Below the pieces are notes generated by a model. That model saw nothing but the letters and a program-made list of their open reading frames with translations, made no database searches and was not told the DNA's origin. This document shows positions 51,971-60,702 of a stretch of DNA of 64,000 nt, in pieces (the first letter of the stretch is position 1; each line of letters opens with the position of its first letter). The stretch lies in the NCBI GenBank assembly GCA_045600125.1, contig JAZRXH010000120.1, positions 1 through 64,000 of the forward strand. Reading direction: 5' to 3'. Source of the DNA: SIG622 sp045600125 (GTDB taxonomy: Bacteria; Bacillota; Clostridia; Oscillospirales; CAG-382). The position numbers and the translations under genes are program-made.

Positions 51971-52888
51971 ATGGTAAACGGAGACAGATATGTACTTGGG
52001 ATCGACGCCGGCGGTACCTTTTTCAAGTCGCTCATCGTTTCGGAAAACGGCGGGATCCTTCCCGGCTCGGCTCTTTCGGAGAAGGCGAATTCCGATAAGG
52101 ATGCCGAAAGCGTAAGATCGGCGTATGAGTCCATCATAATTAAGTCAAAAGCCATTGCGGAGAAGGCGGGCGTCGAGCTTTGCGGCATCTGCGTTGACAC
52201 CCCCGGTCCCTTCGATTACGAAGCGGGCATGAGCCTTATGAAGCATAAGTTTCAGGCGATCTACGGGATTCCTCTTCGTCCGTGGCTGACAGCGGCGCTC
52301 GGAAAAGATGTGCCGATATGTTTTCTTCATGATTCCGCTTCCTTTATTCTCGGCGAAATGTGGCACTCAAAATACTCCGACATGAAAAACGTGGCAGGCG
52401 TGATGCTCGGTACGGGTCTCGGTTTTGCGCTGTATCTTGACGGAAAGCTTCGGATACGGGAGAACGGGAATCCTCTCGTTTCGCTCTGGAACGTCCCTTT
52501 TGAAGACGGCATTGCCGAAGACAAGGTTTCCGGACGGGGCATCATCGCAGCCTATAAAAAGCTCTGCGGCGAAGCCGGTATTTCCTTTCCCGAGGACATC
52601 GACTGCAGAACGATCGGAAAACTTGCGGACGAGGGAGAACTGTCTGCCGTAAAAGCCTACGAATACACGGCGGAATGCCTTGCCAGGATTCTCCTTCCCG
52701 TGCTCCGTGAACACAATGTCGAATGCCTTATTCTCGGCGGGCAGATCTCACGCTCCTTCAACATAATGGAGAAAAAGCTGAGAGAGGGTCTTGAAAAGTG
52801 TGCTTCTCTGAAGGTCATTGCCGCCTCCGACCGGATCGACAACGGGCATATCCTCGGCGTATCGTCCTATTTCTTCTCAAAATACTGA
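51971..52888 (+). CDS. ROK-family protein (sugar kinase-like)
   Basis: 305 residues. Phosphate loop GIDAGGTFFKSLI (10-22), the catalytic-type VDTPGPFDYEAG, and the second phosphate loop MLGTGLGFALY are ROK features, so it probably phosphorylates a hexose. The zinc-binding CxCGxxGCxE motif of most bacterial ROK kinases is absent; at that place there is NVPFEDGIAED. No DNA-binding domain, so it is not a ROK repressor. It lies behind a terminator, with its own short upstream region containing TTTGAAA-ATTC-TTTCAAA (51878-51895). The RpiR gene follows after 56 bases. Confidence 0.85.
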   Translation: MVNGDRYVLGIDAGGTFFKSLIVSENGGILPGSALSEKANSDKDAESVRSAYESIIIKSKAIAEKAGVELCGICVDTPGPFDYEAGMSLMKHKFQAIYGIPLRPWLTAALGKDVPICFLHDSASFILGEMWHSKYSDMKNVAGVMLGTGLGFALYLDGKLRIRENGNPLVSLWNVPFEDGIAEDKVSGRGIIAAYKKLCGEAGISFPEDIDCRTIGKLADEGELSAVKAYEYTAECLARILLPVLREHNVECLILGGQISRSFNIMEKKLREGLEKCASLKVIAASDRIDNGHILGVSSYFFSKY

Positions 52889-52944
52889 TTATTTGATATT
52901 CTGATGTTCTTGAGTCATACGCTTTTGGGAAGGGAGGACGCACG

Positions 52945-53793
52945 GTGCAGCATTGTTACTTAAAACTCAGAGACCGACTGTCTTCCTTCAGCCGTGGGGA
53001 GCGAAAGGTCGCCGAGTATATCATCGAAAATGCGGAAGCGATCCCGAAAATGCCGATCGTCGTCCTTGCGCAGAACTGCGGAACGAGCAAAGCGACGGTG
53101 GTACGGCTCTGTAAATCACTGGGGCTTGCCGGTTATAAAGAGCTGTGCATGAACCTGAACGCAGAGCTGCTGGCTGGGAATTTCAGCAATTATACTTACA
53201 ATGACGTCATGCCCGGACAACAGCTTCGGGTCATTGCGGAAAGCGTTGCCGAGAACAACATAAAATCCATACGGAACACGCTTTCCATCGTGGACTACGG
53301 GATGCTGCGAAAAGCGGTGGACGTTCTGGCGAAGGCGCAAAGAATCGACTTTTACGGCGTCGGGTGCTCGTCCCTCATCGCCATGGATGCGCAGAACAAG
53401 TTCATGCGGATCGGGAAGTTCACCTTCAGCAGTACAGACGTCCATATGCAGCTCATCGCTTCCACGTCGCTGACAGACAGGGATGCGGCGGTATTCATAT
53501 CCAACAGCGGTGAGACCAAGGACGTCATAGCGATCATGCAATCGGTCAAAAATACCGGAGCCGTGACGATTTCCATCACCGGCTTCGGCAACAATACACT
53601 GTCAAAGCTATCGGATATAAAGCTGTACACGTCATCCGACGAGGGAATTATCAGAATAGGCGCCATGAGCTCCCGGATCGGAATACTGTCGGTCATCGAT
53701 ATGCTGTATTCCGCTATCACAAGCGAGAATTACGCCTCGGTAAAACAGAGTCTTGACAAGACTACCGAGATCATCAAGCAGAAAAAGAATTAA
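52945..53793 (+). CDS. MurR/RpiR-family transcriptional regulator
   Basis: 282 residues. An N-terminal HTH_6 domain (LSSFSRGERKVAEYIIE, CGTSKATVVRLCKSLGLAGY) is followed by a SIS sugar-phosphate-sensing domain (DFYGVGCSSLIAMDAQNKF, AVFISNSGETKDVIAIMQ). Such regulators respond to phosphosugars. Start is GTG 52945 with GGAGG upstream. Its place beside the ROK kinase gene and behind the isomerases makes this locus its likely target. Confidence 0.9.
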   Translation: MQHCYLKLRDRLSSFSRGERKVAEYIIENAEAIPKMPIVVLAQNCGTSKATVVRLCKSLGLAGYKELCMNLNAELLAGNFSNYTYNDVMPGQQLRVIAESVAENNIKSIRNTLSIVDYGMLRKAVDVLAKAQRIDFYGVGCSSLIAMDAQNKFMRIGKFTFSSTDVHMQLIASTSLTDRDAAVFISNSGETKDVIAIMQSVKNTGAVTISITGFGNNTLSKLSDIKLYTSSDEGIIRIGAMSSRIGILSVIDMLYSAITSENYASVKQSLDKTTEIIKQKKN

Positions 53794-53812
53794 CTAAACG
53801 GAGGTGAGAGAG

Positions 53813-54577
53813 TTGACATCACTCAACAGGGCAGGCTCAAGCAGAGGTACGAAGTATATCATGGGCAAAAAAGTCACCGTACAGATCAATGCTACATACA
53901 TGGTGACCGGCGAAGACGGGAAAAAGCATACCGTGAACTGCGGCATGATCTATCTCGACAACGGAACGCCGGACAGACCCGCATTTGTTGTAGGTGTCGA
54001 AGAAACTCTCACCGAGTATACCGGCGAGATCATCGCCGTCGTCAAGAACCGGGAAACAAGACACGACTCATGGGTCATTGCACCCGGCGGTGCGGTGTAT
54101 TATGAACCGGCTCTCAATGCGCTTCTGTCAAGGTTCCTTTCCAAGCAGCACTGCTTCTTCATCTGCCTTTATGAAAAGAGCTGCGGTGCCGTCCTCTATA
54201 CCGAGGAGGAAGGGAAGCGCCGTTTCATGCTCATCAAGAACATGTCGGGGCACGTCGGCTTCCCGAAGGGACACGTTGAATTCGGCGAGACCGAAAAACA
54301 GACGGCGGAGCGTGAGGTCTGGGAAGAAACGGGCGTCCATACCACCATCTGCGACGATTTCCGGGAATACTACAATTATTCCGTCAACAGCTTCGTACGC
54401 AAGCAGGCGGTGTACTTCGTGGCGGAATTCAGAATAGCGGATATCGAAATGAACATCCGGGAAATTTCCGAGTATATGCTGGTGACCTTTGAGGAGGGGA
54501 TGAAGGTGCTGAACTACCCTCATGACCGCTCGATCCTCGCCAAAGCCAATAAGTTCATTTCAAAGGACAATTCATAA
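53813..54577 (+). CDS. Nudix hydrolase with N-terminal inorganic-pyrophosphatase-like domain
   Basis: 254 residues. The C-terminal half has a complete Nudix box: GHVEFGETE followed by REVWEETGV, matching GX5EX7REUXEEXGU, so hydrolysis of a nucleoside diphosphate derivative is expected. The N-terminal ~95 residues (KKVTVQIN.., AFVVGVEETLTEYTGEIIAV, DSWVIAP) resemble the short clostridial inorganic pyrophosphatase-type domain (DAYILGVxEPVxEFTGRVIAV, DKWVVAP), but acidic metal ligands seem mostly lost. TTG 53813 has GGAGGTGA five bases upstream; ATG 53861 is the alternative. It starts 19 bases after the RpiR stop. Confidence 0.8.
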   Translation: MTSLNRAGSSRGTKYIMGKKVTVQINATYMVTGEDGKKHTVNCGMIYLDNGTPDRPAFVVGVEETLTEYTGEIIAVVKNRETRHDSWVIAPGGAVYYEPALNALLSRFLSKQHCFFICLYEKSCGAVLYTEEEGKRRFMLIKNMSGHVGFPKGHVEFGETEKQTAEREVWEETGVHTTICDDFREYYNYSVNSFVRKQAVYFVAEFRIADIEMNIREISEYMLVTFEEGMKVLNYPHDRSILAKANKFISKDNS

Positions 54578-54608
54578 TAACAGATCGAATAAAACAAAGA
54601 GCAGCGAG

Positions 54609-54644
54609 AAAGCGACGGATTCTACCGCCGCTTTTCTTTTTTCT
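54609..54644 (+). terminator. Terminator after the Nudix gene
   Basis: Stem AAAGCGACGG (54609-54618) with CCGCCGCTTT (54625-54634), one mismatch, followed by a long T-rich run. Confidence 0.7.
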
Positions 54645-54667
54645 TCCTAAAAATATACAAATTATTA

Positions 54668-54696
54668 TTGAATTCACAAAACTTGGGGTATAAAAT
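54668..54696 (+). promoter_or_regulatory. Sigma-A-type promoter for proC
   Basis: TTGAAT (54668-54673), 17 bases, TAAAAT (54691-54696), 78 bases before the start. Confidence 0.68.
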
Positions 54697-54773
54697 ATAA
54701 GAGGTATATTGTACATATTTCAAATCGGATGAACCGGTTTTGCAAGGATTTACAAAGGAAAGGAAGACCACAA

Positions 54774-55577
54774 ATGAAAATTGCCGTCATCGGCGCCGGA
54801 AATATGGCGACCGCTATACTTATGGGAGCAAAGAAAGCAGGCAAAATGCCGCTGGATACCTTTATCGTGACCGATAAAATGCCGGAAAAGCGGAAAGAAA
54901 TGAAGAAGCTCGGCTTTGGTACCGCCGATTCAGTCGTGCAGGCTGTCAGCGAAAGCGACTTTTTTCTGATTGCCGTAAAGCCGCAGGACGCAGAAGCGCT
55001 TCTTTCGGATATCAAGGCGGGATGCCCCGATATAGCCGCAAAGAAGGCGGTCACCATTGCCGCAGGAATTTCCTCGGATTATATTTGCGACAAGCTGGGA
55101 TGTAAGATACCCGTTGTCCGTGTCATGCCCAATACGCCCATGACGCTGGGGTATGGCGCTACCGCCATCTGCCGCAATGAGCTCGTATCGGATAAGGACT
55201 ACTCGAAGATCTGCGGCCTTTTCGCCTACGGCGGAGAAGTCGCTTCCATAAAAGAAGAGCAGATGAACGCCGTCATCGCCGTCAACTCCTCGAGCCCCGC
55301 TTACTTCTTCGAGATCGTCCGCATCATGACCGCCTACGGCGTACAGAACGGCATCGAAGAAAAGGTCGCTGCGACCCTCGCACGGAACGCCATGCTGGGC
55401 TCCGCCAAAATGCTCATCGAGTCGGGCAAGACCCCGGAGGAGCTCATCGCCATGGTGAAATCTCCCAAGGGCACCACGGCGGCGGCACTGGATTCCTTTG
55501 CAGCGGACGGATTGGAAGAAACCTTTGTGCGGGCGATGGACGCCTGCACAAGGCGTGCCGAAGAGCTCGGTAAATAA
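54774..55577 (+). CDS. proC: Pyrroline-5-carboxylate reductase
   Basis: 267 residues, usual length. Last step of proline synthesis, using NAD(P)H. Rossmann loop IAVIGAGNMATAI is at the start; RVMPNTPMTLGYGA and the C-terminal signature SPKGTTAAALDSF are present. I chose ATG 54774 because GGAAAGGAAG lies upstream and the product then starts right at the Rossmann strand. Confidence 0.96.
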   Translation: MKIAVIGAGNMATAILMGAKKAGKMPLDTFIVTDKMPEKRKEMKKLGFGTADSVVQAVSESDFFLIAVKPQDAEALLSDIKAGCPDIAAKKAVTIAAGISSDYICDKLGCKIPVVRVMPNTPMTLGYGATAICRNELVSDKDYSKICGLFAYGGEVASIKEEQMNAVIAVNSSSPAYFFEIVRIMTAYGVQNGIEEKVAATLARNAMLGSAKMLIESGKTPEELIAMVKSPKGTTAAALDSFAADGLEETFVRAMDACTRRAEELGK

Positions 55578-55594
55578 CGGAGGAAAAAACTGCA

Positions 55595-56563
55595 TTGAAG
55601 AAAATTAAACTGTTTGACATGAATAGACCCGGAAAGGGCATATCCAAGCAGGACGCAAAGCTCTATGATGAGGACGGCGTGCTCGGCTTTTTCCGGATGT
55701 ATAAGGACCGATTCTGGAACCTTTCGACGCTGAATCTGTTCTTCGTCCTTTGTAACTTCCCGCTGTTTTTCGCTCTCGCCGGTTTGTCCGGAAATTTCAA
55801 TATCGAAACGACGGCGCCGAGCTCTCCGATCTTTGCGCAGATATTCGGGATTTCGCAGATCCGGACGAACCCGTTTATCGCCGCTCTTCTTTCCGTTTTC
55901 AGCAAGGAGGGCGTCGTATCGGTACCTACGACGGTCACGAAGGTGCTTTTCGGTCTTACGCTCCTTCTGGCGCTTACGAACGGACTTTCCAACGTGGGCT
56001 TCTTCTATATCGCCCGAAGCTATATCCGGCATGAGCCCGTCTATATCGCTGCGGACTTTTTCGGAGCGATAAAGAAAAACTTTAAGCAGGGGCTTTTCCT
56101 CGGCATCATCGACTTTATCCTTCTTGCCGTTCTTTCCTACGGCACGGTGCTTTATATCTCCTTTGCGGGCACGACGACCGCCAATATCATGCTGGCGGCG
56201 GAGATACTGCTGTTCCTCGTTTATCTCACCATGCGGCCGTACATGTATCTGATCCTGATCACCTTTGAGCTTTCCACCTTCAAGATCCTTAAGAACTCTT
56301 TTATATTTGCGGTCGTCGGGATCAAGAGAAACATCGTTGCATGGATCGGTATCGCCTTTGTAATGCTGATCAACCTTTATCTGTTCTTCAACCTCATTTT
56401 CCTCGGCGTGGCTCTTCCTTTCATCATCACGGTCGCAACGCTGAAATTCATGCTGGCGTTTGCGGCGTATCCAATCATCAAGAAATATATGATCGACCCT
56501 TATTACGGGGATGAAAAAGAGCCTTTGCCCGACGAAGACAAGATCTTCGAGGACAGAGGCTGA
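55595..56563 (+). CDS. DUF624-like integral membrane protein
   Basis: 322 residues with about five or six membrane segments. The cytoplasmic N-terminus (FFRMYKDRFWNLSTLNLFFVL) and the layout resemble DUF624/YesL proteins, often found near carbohydrate genes, of unknown function. TTG 55595 follows CGGAGG by ten bases. It starts 17 bases after proC and is probably co-transcribed. Its end is 10 bases from the convergent recombinase gene. Confidence 0.72.
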   Translation: MKKIKLFDMNRPGKGISKQDAKLYDEDGVLGFFRMYKDRFWNLSTLNLFFVLCNFPLFFALAGLSGNFNIETTAPSSPIFAQIFGISQIRTNPFIAALLSVFSKEGVVSVPTTVTKVLFGLTLLLALTNGLSNVGFFYIARSYIRHEPVYIAADFFGAIKKNFKQGLFLGIIDFILLAVLSYGTVLYISFAGTTTANIMLAAEILLFLVYLTMRPYMYLILITFELSTFKILKNSFIFAVVGIKRNIVAWIGIAFVMLINLYLFFNLIFLGVALPFIITVATLKFMLAFAAYPIIKKYMIDPYYGDEKEPLPDEDKIFEDRG

Positions 56564-56572
56564 TTTCCGGTT

Positions 56573-57637
56573 TTATTCGTCGTCTTTGTCGTCACCGCTG
56601 TCGATGTCCGATAGGTGCTTCTGCTTCTTCTGCGGCTTGACAGAGGACAGAGGGTTGGAGTTTGCGGCATCCGCCAGCTGTCTGTCGCTGACGTGGGTGT
56701 AGATTTCGGTGGTGTTCAGATGCTCGTGCCCGAGGACTTCCTTAAGGACCCGCACGTCGGTGTGACCGTACTGATACATGATGGTCGCCGCCGTGTGTCG
56801 CAGCTTATGCACCGACATTCCGGGACGGTCGAGCCCCGCATTCTTCAGATGCTTGTACACGAGCCACTGCACCGTTTTGTCGCTGATGCGATTGCGGTTC
56901 CGGGAAATGAACAGCGCTTCCTTTGCCTCGGGACGGACGTCCTTGGGTCTTATGGCAAGATAGCTTTTCAGCGCATCCCGGCAGGCGTCGTTCAGGTAGA
57001 TGACTCTTTCCTTGTTGCCCTTACCGATGACTCTTACGGTGCGGAATTCGCGGTCTATATCCCGAAGACTGATGCCCGCAAGCTCGGAAACTCGCATCCC
57101 GCAGTTCAGAAACAGGGTGATGATGGCAAAATCACGTTCGTAATTGGCTCCCTCCACGTTTTCAAGCAGTTGCTTCGATTCGTCGAGGGACAGATATTTC
57201 GGCAGACGTTTCGGTCTGCGGATGGTTTCGAGATTCTTTGTTGGAGGCTCCTTCATGTTCTTCCGGTACTTGCTGTCCGAGCTGTTCGCCGTGGAGGTCA
57301 GATACTTATAGAAAGAGCTGAGGGCGGAAAGCTTCCGGTTTCTCGCCGCCTCCATGTTTCTTCTCGTGTCGGCACAGTAGGTGAGAAAGTTCAGGATCTC
57401 TCTCGGCGACACGGTGTAGACCATCTCGTCATCCACCTCGGAGAAGGGGAGATCGTCGGGGGAGTATCCGTCGAATTTTGTGGGATAGCGGACGGTCAGA
57501 AGATAGCGGAAGAAGGAACGCAGGTCATGATAATACTGAAAGCAGGTCTTTTCGCTCCGTCCCTGGGTAATGCGCTTGTAGGAGAGAAAGTCACGGACGG
57601 ACTGCGGGGCATCGTCGTAGATGTTCGTATTCGGCAT
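56573..57637 (-). CDS. Tyrosine recombinase (XerC/XerD type)
   Basis: 354 residues. An N-terminal SAM-like core-binding domain (SVRDFLSYKRITQGRSEKT) is followed by the catalytic domain with Arg in CGMRVSELAGI, HKLRHTAATIMYQYG with His and Arg, GHEHLNTTEIYTHV with His and nucleophile Tyr. It could resolve chromosome dimers or act in local recombination. No attachment sites, phage or plasmid genes are near, so a chromosomal Xer role is more likely than a mobile element. A 50-residue insert separates the two domains. Confidence 0.88.
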   Translation of the reverse strand: MPNTNIYDDAPQSVRDFLSYKRITQGRSEKTCFQYYHDLRSFFRYLLTVRYPTKFDGYSPDDLPFSEVDDEMVYTVSPREILNFLTYCADTRRNMEAARNRKLSALSSFYKYLTSTANSSDSKYRKNMKEPPTKNLETIRRPKRLPKYLSLDESKQLLENVEGANYERDFAIITLFLNCGMRVSELAGISLRDIDREFRTVRVIGKGNKERVIYLNDACRDALKSYLAIRPKDVRPEAKEALFISRNRNRISDKTVQWLVYKHLKNAGLDRPGMSVHKLRHTAATIMYQYGHTDVRVLKEVLGHEHLNTTEIYTHVSDRQLADAANSNPLSSVKPQKKQKHLSDIDSGDDKDDE

Positions 57638-57672
57638 ACATTTTACCTCTTTTTTTGGGGGTAGAGAATTAT

Positions 57673-57695
57673 ATTATATAAAATCTGAATTTTAT
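57673..57695 (-). repeat. A/T-rich inverted repeat in the recombinase leader
   Basis: ATAAAAT and ATTTTAT arms around CTGA, just after the predicted transcription start of the recombinase gene. Of 23 bases, 21 match the repeat at 61474-61496. Confidence 0.45.
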
Positions 57696-57704
57696 TGCTA
57701 ATTC

Positions 57705-57733
57705 ATTATAGCACGGATTATAGCAGAATGCAA
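57705..57733 (-). promoter_or_regulatory. Sigma-A-type promoter for the recombinase gene
   Basis: Minus strand TTGCAT (57728-57733), 17 bases, TATAAT (57705-57710). A 7-bp inverted repeat GCGGAAA/TTTCCGC (57734-57754) lies directly upstream. Confidence 0.72.
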
Positions 57734-57783
57734 GCGGAAAAAAGAGATTTCCGCACAACTTTTTATTAAAGGACGGTACAAAA

Positions 57784-58347
57784 ATGAACTTTAAGAAATA
57801 CCTCGATGAAAAAGGGAACATGATCGCCAAGTGCATCGTATTCCAGCTTGCCATGTCTTTGTTCGGCATCATGATCACCATGACGCTGCTGGCTCTTAAC
57901 GAGGTCGCCGTGGTCCTCGGCGGCATCTTTTCGATTCTTTTCTATTTTGCCCTTGTGGGCGCCGCCGTCAACGAGGACGGGGTGAAGGACTGCATCAAGG
58001 TCGAAGGGGGAAGAATGGAGAAGGACGCTATTCTCGGTCTGAAATACGTGGCGATCTCTTATATCCCCACTTTTATCATTTCCGGTTTGTATTGCGTTCT
58101 TTCCCTCTGCGGTGTGCAGAATTCCTTTACCTCCATTCTGAATCTTATTACAAGATTCTTCACCACGGGTATGTATATGGGACTGGACATCTCGATTTTC
58201 GGCGCAGGCGAAACGGTTGCGGCGTTCAGTTATAACGGATACAGTTATCTTATTTACGAGATCGTTTCGGTCATCGTCCTGGGGCTTCTTTACTACGCAG
58301 GTCTTTGCGGGATCAATCTTGTTCGTAAGAAGAACGAGATGGAATAA
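57784..58347 (+). CDS. Integral membrane protein of unknown function
   Basis: 187 residues with about five hydrophobic segments and a cytoplasmic start (MNFKKYLDEKG) and end (VRKKNEME). No motif that I can assign. AAAGGACGG precedes the ATG. It may be in one unit with the amidase gene 86 bases downstream, but a near-perfect inverted repeat, TATTCTCA/TGAGTATA (58370-58393), lies between them. Confidence 0.65.
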   Translation: MNFKKYLDEKGNMIAKCIVFQLAMSLFGIMITMTLLALNEVAVVLGGIFSILFYFALVGAAVNEDGVKDCIKVEGGRMEKDAILGLKYVAISYIPTFIISGLYCVLSLCGVQNSFTSILNLITRFFTTGMYMGLDISIFGAGETVAAFSYNGYSYLIYEIVSVIVLGLLYYAGLCGINLVRKKNEME

Positions 58348-58433
58348 GAGGGACGTCTTTTCCTTTCATATTCTCAAGCCTTTGTGAGTATACATTTATC
58401 ATCGTTAATTGATCTTACGGCGGTGATGATGTT

Positions 58434-59210
58434 TTGCTCCGAAAAATCGGTGTTTCAAAAGAATTAAGGTTTTTCCTCGGATTATTGCTTGCGCTTCTTT
58501 TATACCTTGCGGTTTCTGCCTTCTTCGTTTATCCGCATTTCACGGGCAAATACAGCGGGCGGGAAGCGATTTCTTCTTCTTTTGATGAAATGGTGACACC
58601 ACAGCTTCCGGTGATCATTATCGATGCGGGACACGGGGGCGTGGACGGCGGCGCTTGTGATCAGGACGGAAATCTTGAAAAGGACATAAACCTCGGCATC
58701 GCAAGAAATCTTCAAAACTTCTTCGCACTTTCCGGCTACGAAACCGTCATGACAAGAGAGGACGACGTATCCCTTCAAAGAGAAGAGGATAACGGGAAGA
58801 GCCGCAAGCGGAACGACCTTCTCGCAAGAGTGGACTTCACGGAAAAAGTCGGGAACGCCGTCTTTGTCAGCATCCATCAGAATGCTTTTCCGCAAAGCCG
58901 ATACAGAGGGCTTCAGGTCTTTTATTCCCCGAATCACCCCGACAGCCGCCTCCTTGCGGAATGCATAAGAAATAAGAACCGTGAAATGCTCGACAGCGGG
59001 AATGCCCGTGAAGTAAAGAGGGCGGGGGAAGAGATCCTCGTTCTTGACAGGTGTCAAAGCCCCGCCGTTCTTGTGGAATGCGGCTTTATGTCAAACGCAG
59101 AGGACAGCCGGCTTCTGCGCGACGAAAACTATCGCAGAAAACTCGCCTTTATGCTGTATGCCGCCATATGTGAATACGCCGAAGAAATGAAAGAGCCGGC
59201 TATACGCTGA
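58434..59210 (+). CDS. cwlD: N-acetylmuramoyl-L-alanine amidase, CwlD type
   Basis: 258 residues. An N-terminal signal anchor (about 12-32) is followed by an Amidase_3 domain that cuts muramic acid from the peptide. Zinc ligands are His in DAGHGGVDGGA, Glu in NLEKDINL, and His in SIHQNAF; catalytic Glu is in VECGFMSN. Size and anchor match CwlD, which starts muramic-lactam formation in the spore cortex; that role fits sigG and sigK in the window. TTG 58434 follows a GGTGATG box. Confidence 0.88.
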   Translation: MLRKIGVSKELRFFLGLLLALLLYLAVSAFFVYPHFTGKYSGREAISSSFDEMVTPQLPVIIIDAGHGGVDGGACDQDGNLEKDINLGIARNLQNFFALSGYETVMTREDDVSLQREEDNGKSRKRNDLLARVDFTEKVGNAVFVSIHQNAFPQSRYRGLQVFYSPNHPDSRLLAECIRNKNREMLDSGNAREVKRAGEEILVLDRCQSPAVLVECGFMSNAEDSRLLRDENYRRKLAFMLYAAICEYAEEMKEPAIR

Positions 59211-59253
59211 GGTCCGTTATTCGTTATATCCCCGAAAGGATGTAAAATAGGAA

Positions 59254-60702
59254 ATGAAAACGAAAATCGAGTATATCTGCCGTGAATGCGGACACAAGTC
59301 CACCAAGTGGTACGGAAGATGTCCGTCCTGCGGCGAATGGAATTCCATGGATGAAAACGAAGAGGCGGAGGAAGCTGCCGTTTCCCGTTCGGTGTCCTCC
59401 AAAGTGCAGAAGCTCAGTACAAGGAGCGTCGTCAAATCCTCGCCCATCAATAAGCTGTCCATGCCGGAGCAGATCCGCACGAATACCGGTATCGGAGAAT
59501 TTGACCGGGTCCTCGGCGGCGGCATCGTCGCAGGCTCCGTCATTCTCATCAGCGGCGAGCCGGGTATCGGTAAATCCACGCTTCTTCTGCAGGTGTGCGG
59601 GTGCCTCGGAGACAACAATAAACTCTTATATGTATCGGGGGAGGAATCCCCGAGCCAGCTGAAGCTTCGAGCCGAAAGACTGGGTGTCGACTCGGACAAC
59701 GTGCTTGTGTACTCCGATTCCGAGCTTTCCGAGATCACACGGGAGATAGAACTGACAAGTCCAGACGTGGTGGTCATCGACTCGATCCAGACCATGTACT
59801 GCGAAAGTTCTTCCTCGGTGCAGGGCTCTGTCACGCAGGTGAAGCTCTGCGCCTCGGAGCTCATCAAGATTGCCAAGACGCAGAATATTGCCGTTATCAT
59901 CGTTGGGCACGTCAATAAGGACGGCGCCATTGCGGGTCCGAAGGTCCTTGAGCATATGGTGGATACGGTGCTGTATTTTGAGGGCGATAAGCAGCATACC
60001 TACCGTCTTCTCCGTGCCGTCAAGAACCGATTCGGCTCCACGAACGAGATCGGCGTTTTCGATATGGAGGAAAGCGGTCTCTGTGAGGTCTCGAATCCTT
60101 CTGAATACCTTCTCAGCCAAAGGGAGACCGACGTTTCCGGCTCCTGCGCTCTCTGTGTTATGGAAGGCTCAAGACCCATCCTTGCCGAAATCCAGGCGCT
60201 TGTCACGCCTACCGTCTATCCGGCGCCGAGACGGACAGCCAACGGCTTTGACTATAACCGGATGAATCTCCTTTGCGCCGTACTGGAGAAGCGTCTCGGG
60301 CTTGGATACTCCTCAAAAGACGTTTTCCTGAATACGGCAGGAGGGCTGCGCCTTGACGAGCCGTCCAGCGACCTTGCGGCGGCTATCGCCCTTATATCCT
60401 CGCTGAAGGACATTCCCGTAGATCCCGAGCTTTGTGCCATCGGGGAACTGGGACTCGGCGGCGAATGCCGGGCGGTATCCGGCATCGAACAGCGGATCCG
60501 TGAGTGCGCCCGTCTTGGGCTTTATAAAATCGTGATCCCTTACGGAAACTACACGAAAATAAGAGCAGGTTTTTCGCAAAACGGAAAATTAAAACTTATC
60601 CCCGTAAAAAACATCTTCGAGGCTCTGCGTATATTCACCTCGGCAGCGAAGAAAAATCACGAGCAAAATGCGCATAAGGAAGAGCAGGGGAGTGAAGAAT
60701 GA
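59254..60702 (+). CDS. radA: DNA repair protein RadA
   Basis: 482 residues. RecA-like branch-migration ATPase of recombination repair. An N-terminal zinc finger (CRECGHKSTKWYGRCPSCGE), Walker A GEPGIGKST, the RadA-specific KNRFG loop, and a C-terminal Lon-protease-like domain are present. The start lies 43 bases after the amidase. The stop directly abuts the start of the next gene. Confidence 0.96.
   Translation: MKTKIEYICRECGHKSTKWYGRCPSCGEWNSMDENEEAEEAAVSRSVSSKVQKLSTRSVVKSSPINKLSMPEQIRTNTGIGEFDRVLGGGIVAGSVILISGEPGIGKSTLLLQVCGCLGDNNKLLYVSGEESPSQLKLRAERLGVDSDNVLVYSDSELSEITREIELTSPDVVVIDSIQTMYCESSSSVQGSVTQVKLCASELIKIAKTQNIAVIIVGHVNKDGAIAGPKVLEHMVDTVLYFEGDKQHTYRLLRAVKNRFGSTNEIGVFDMEESGLCEVSNPSEYLLSQRETDVSGSCALCVMEGSRPILAEIQALVTPTVYPAPRRTANGFDYNRMNLLCAVLEKRLGLGYSSKDVFLNTAGGLRLDEPSSDLAAAIALISSLKDIPVDPELCAIGELGLGGECRAVSGIEQRIRECARLGLYKIVIPYGNYTKIRAGFSQNGKLKLIPVKNIFEALRIFTSAAKKNHEQNAHKEEQGSEE

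Noticed and set aside
56573..57637. Integrase of a mobile element
   Set aside because: No direct-repeat attachment sites, tRNA target, phage or plasmid genes nearby; neighbours are housekeeping genes.
58370..58393. TATTCTCA/TGAGTATA inverted repeat before cwlD as a sporulation promoter element
   Set aside because: It does not match sigma-E, -F, -G or -K boxes at proper spacing; kept only as a possible weak hairpin.
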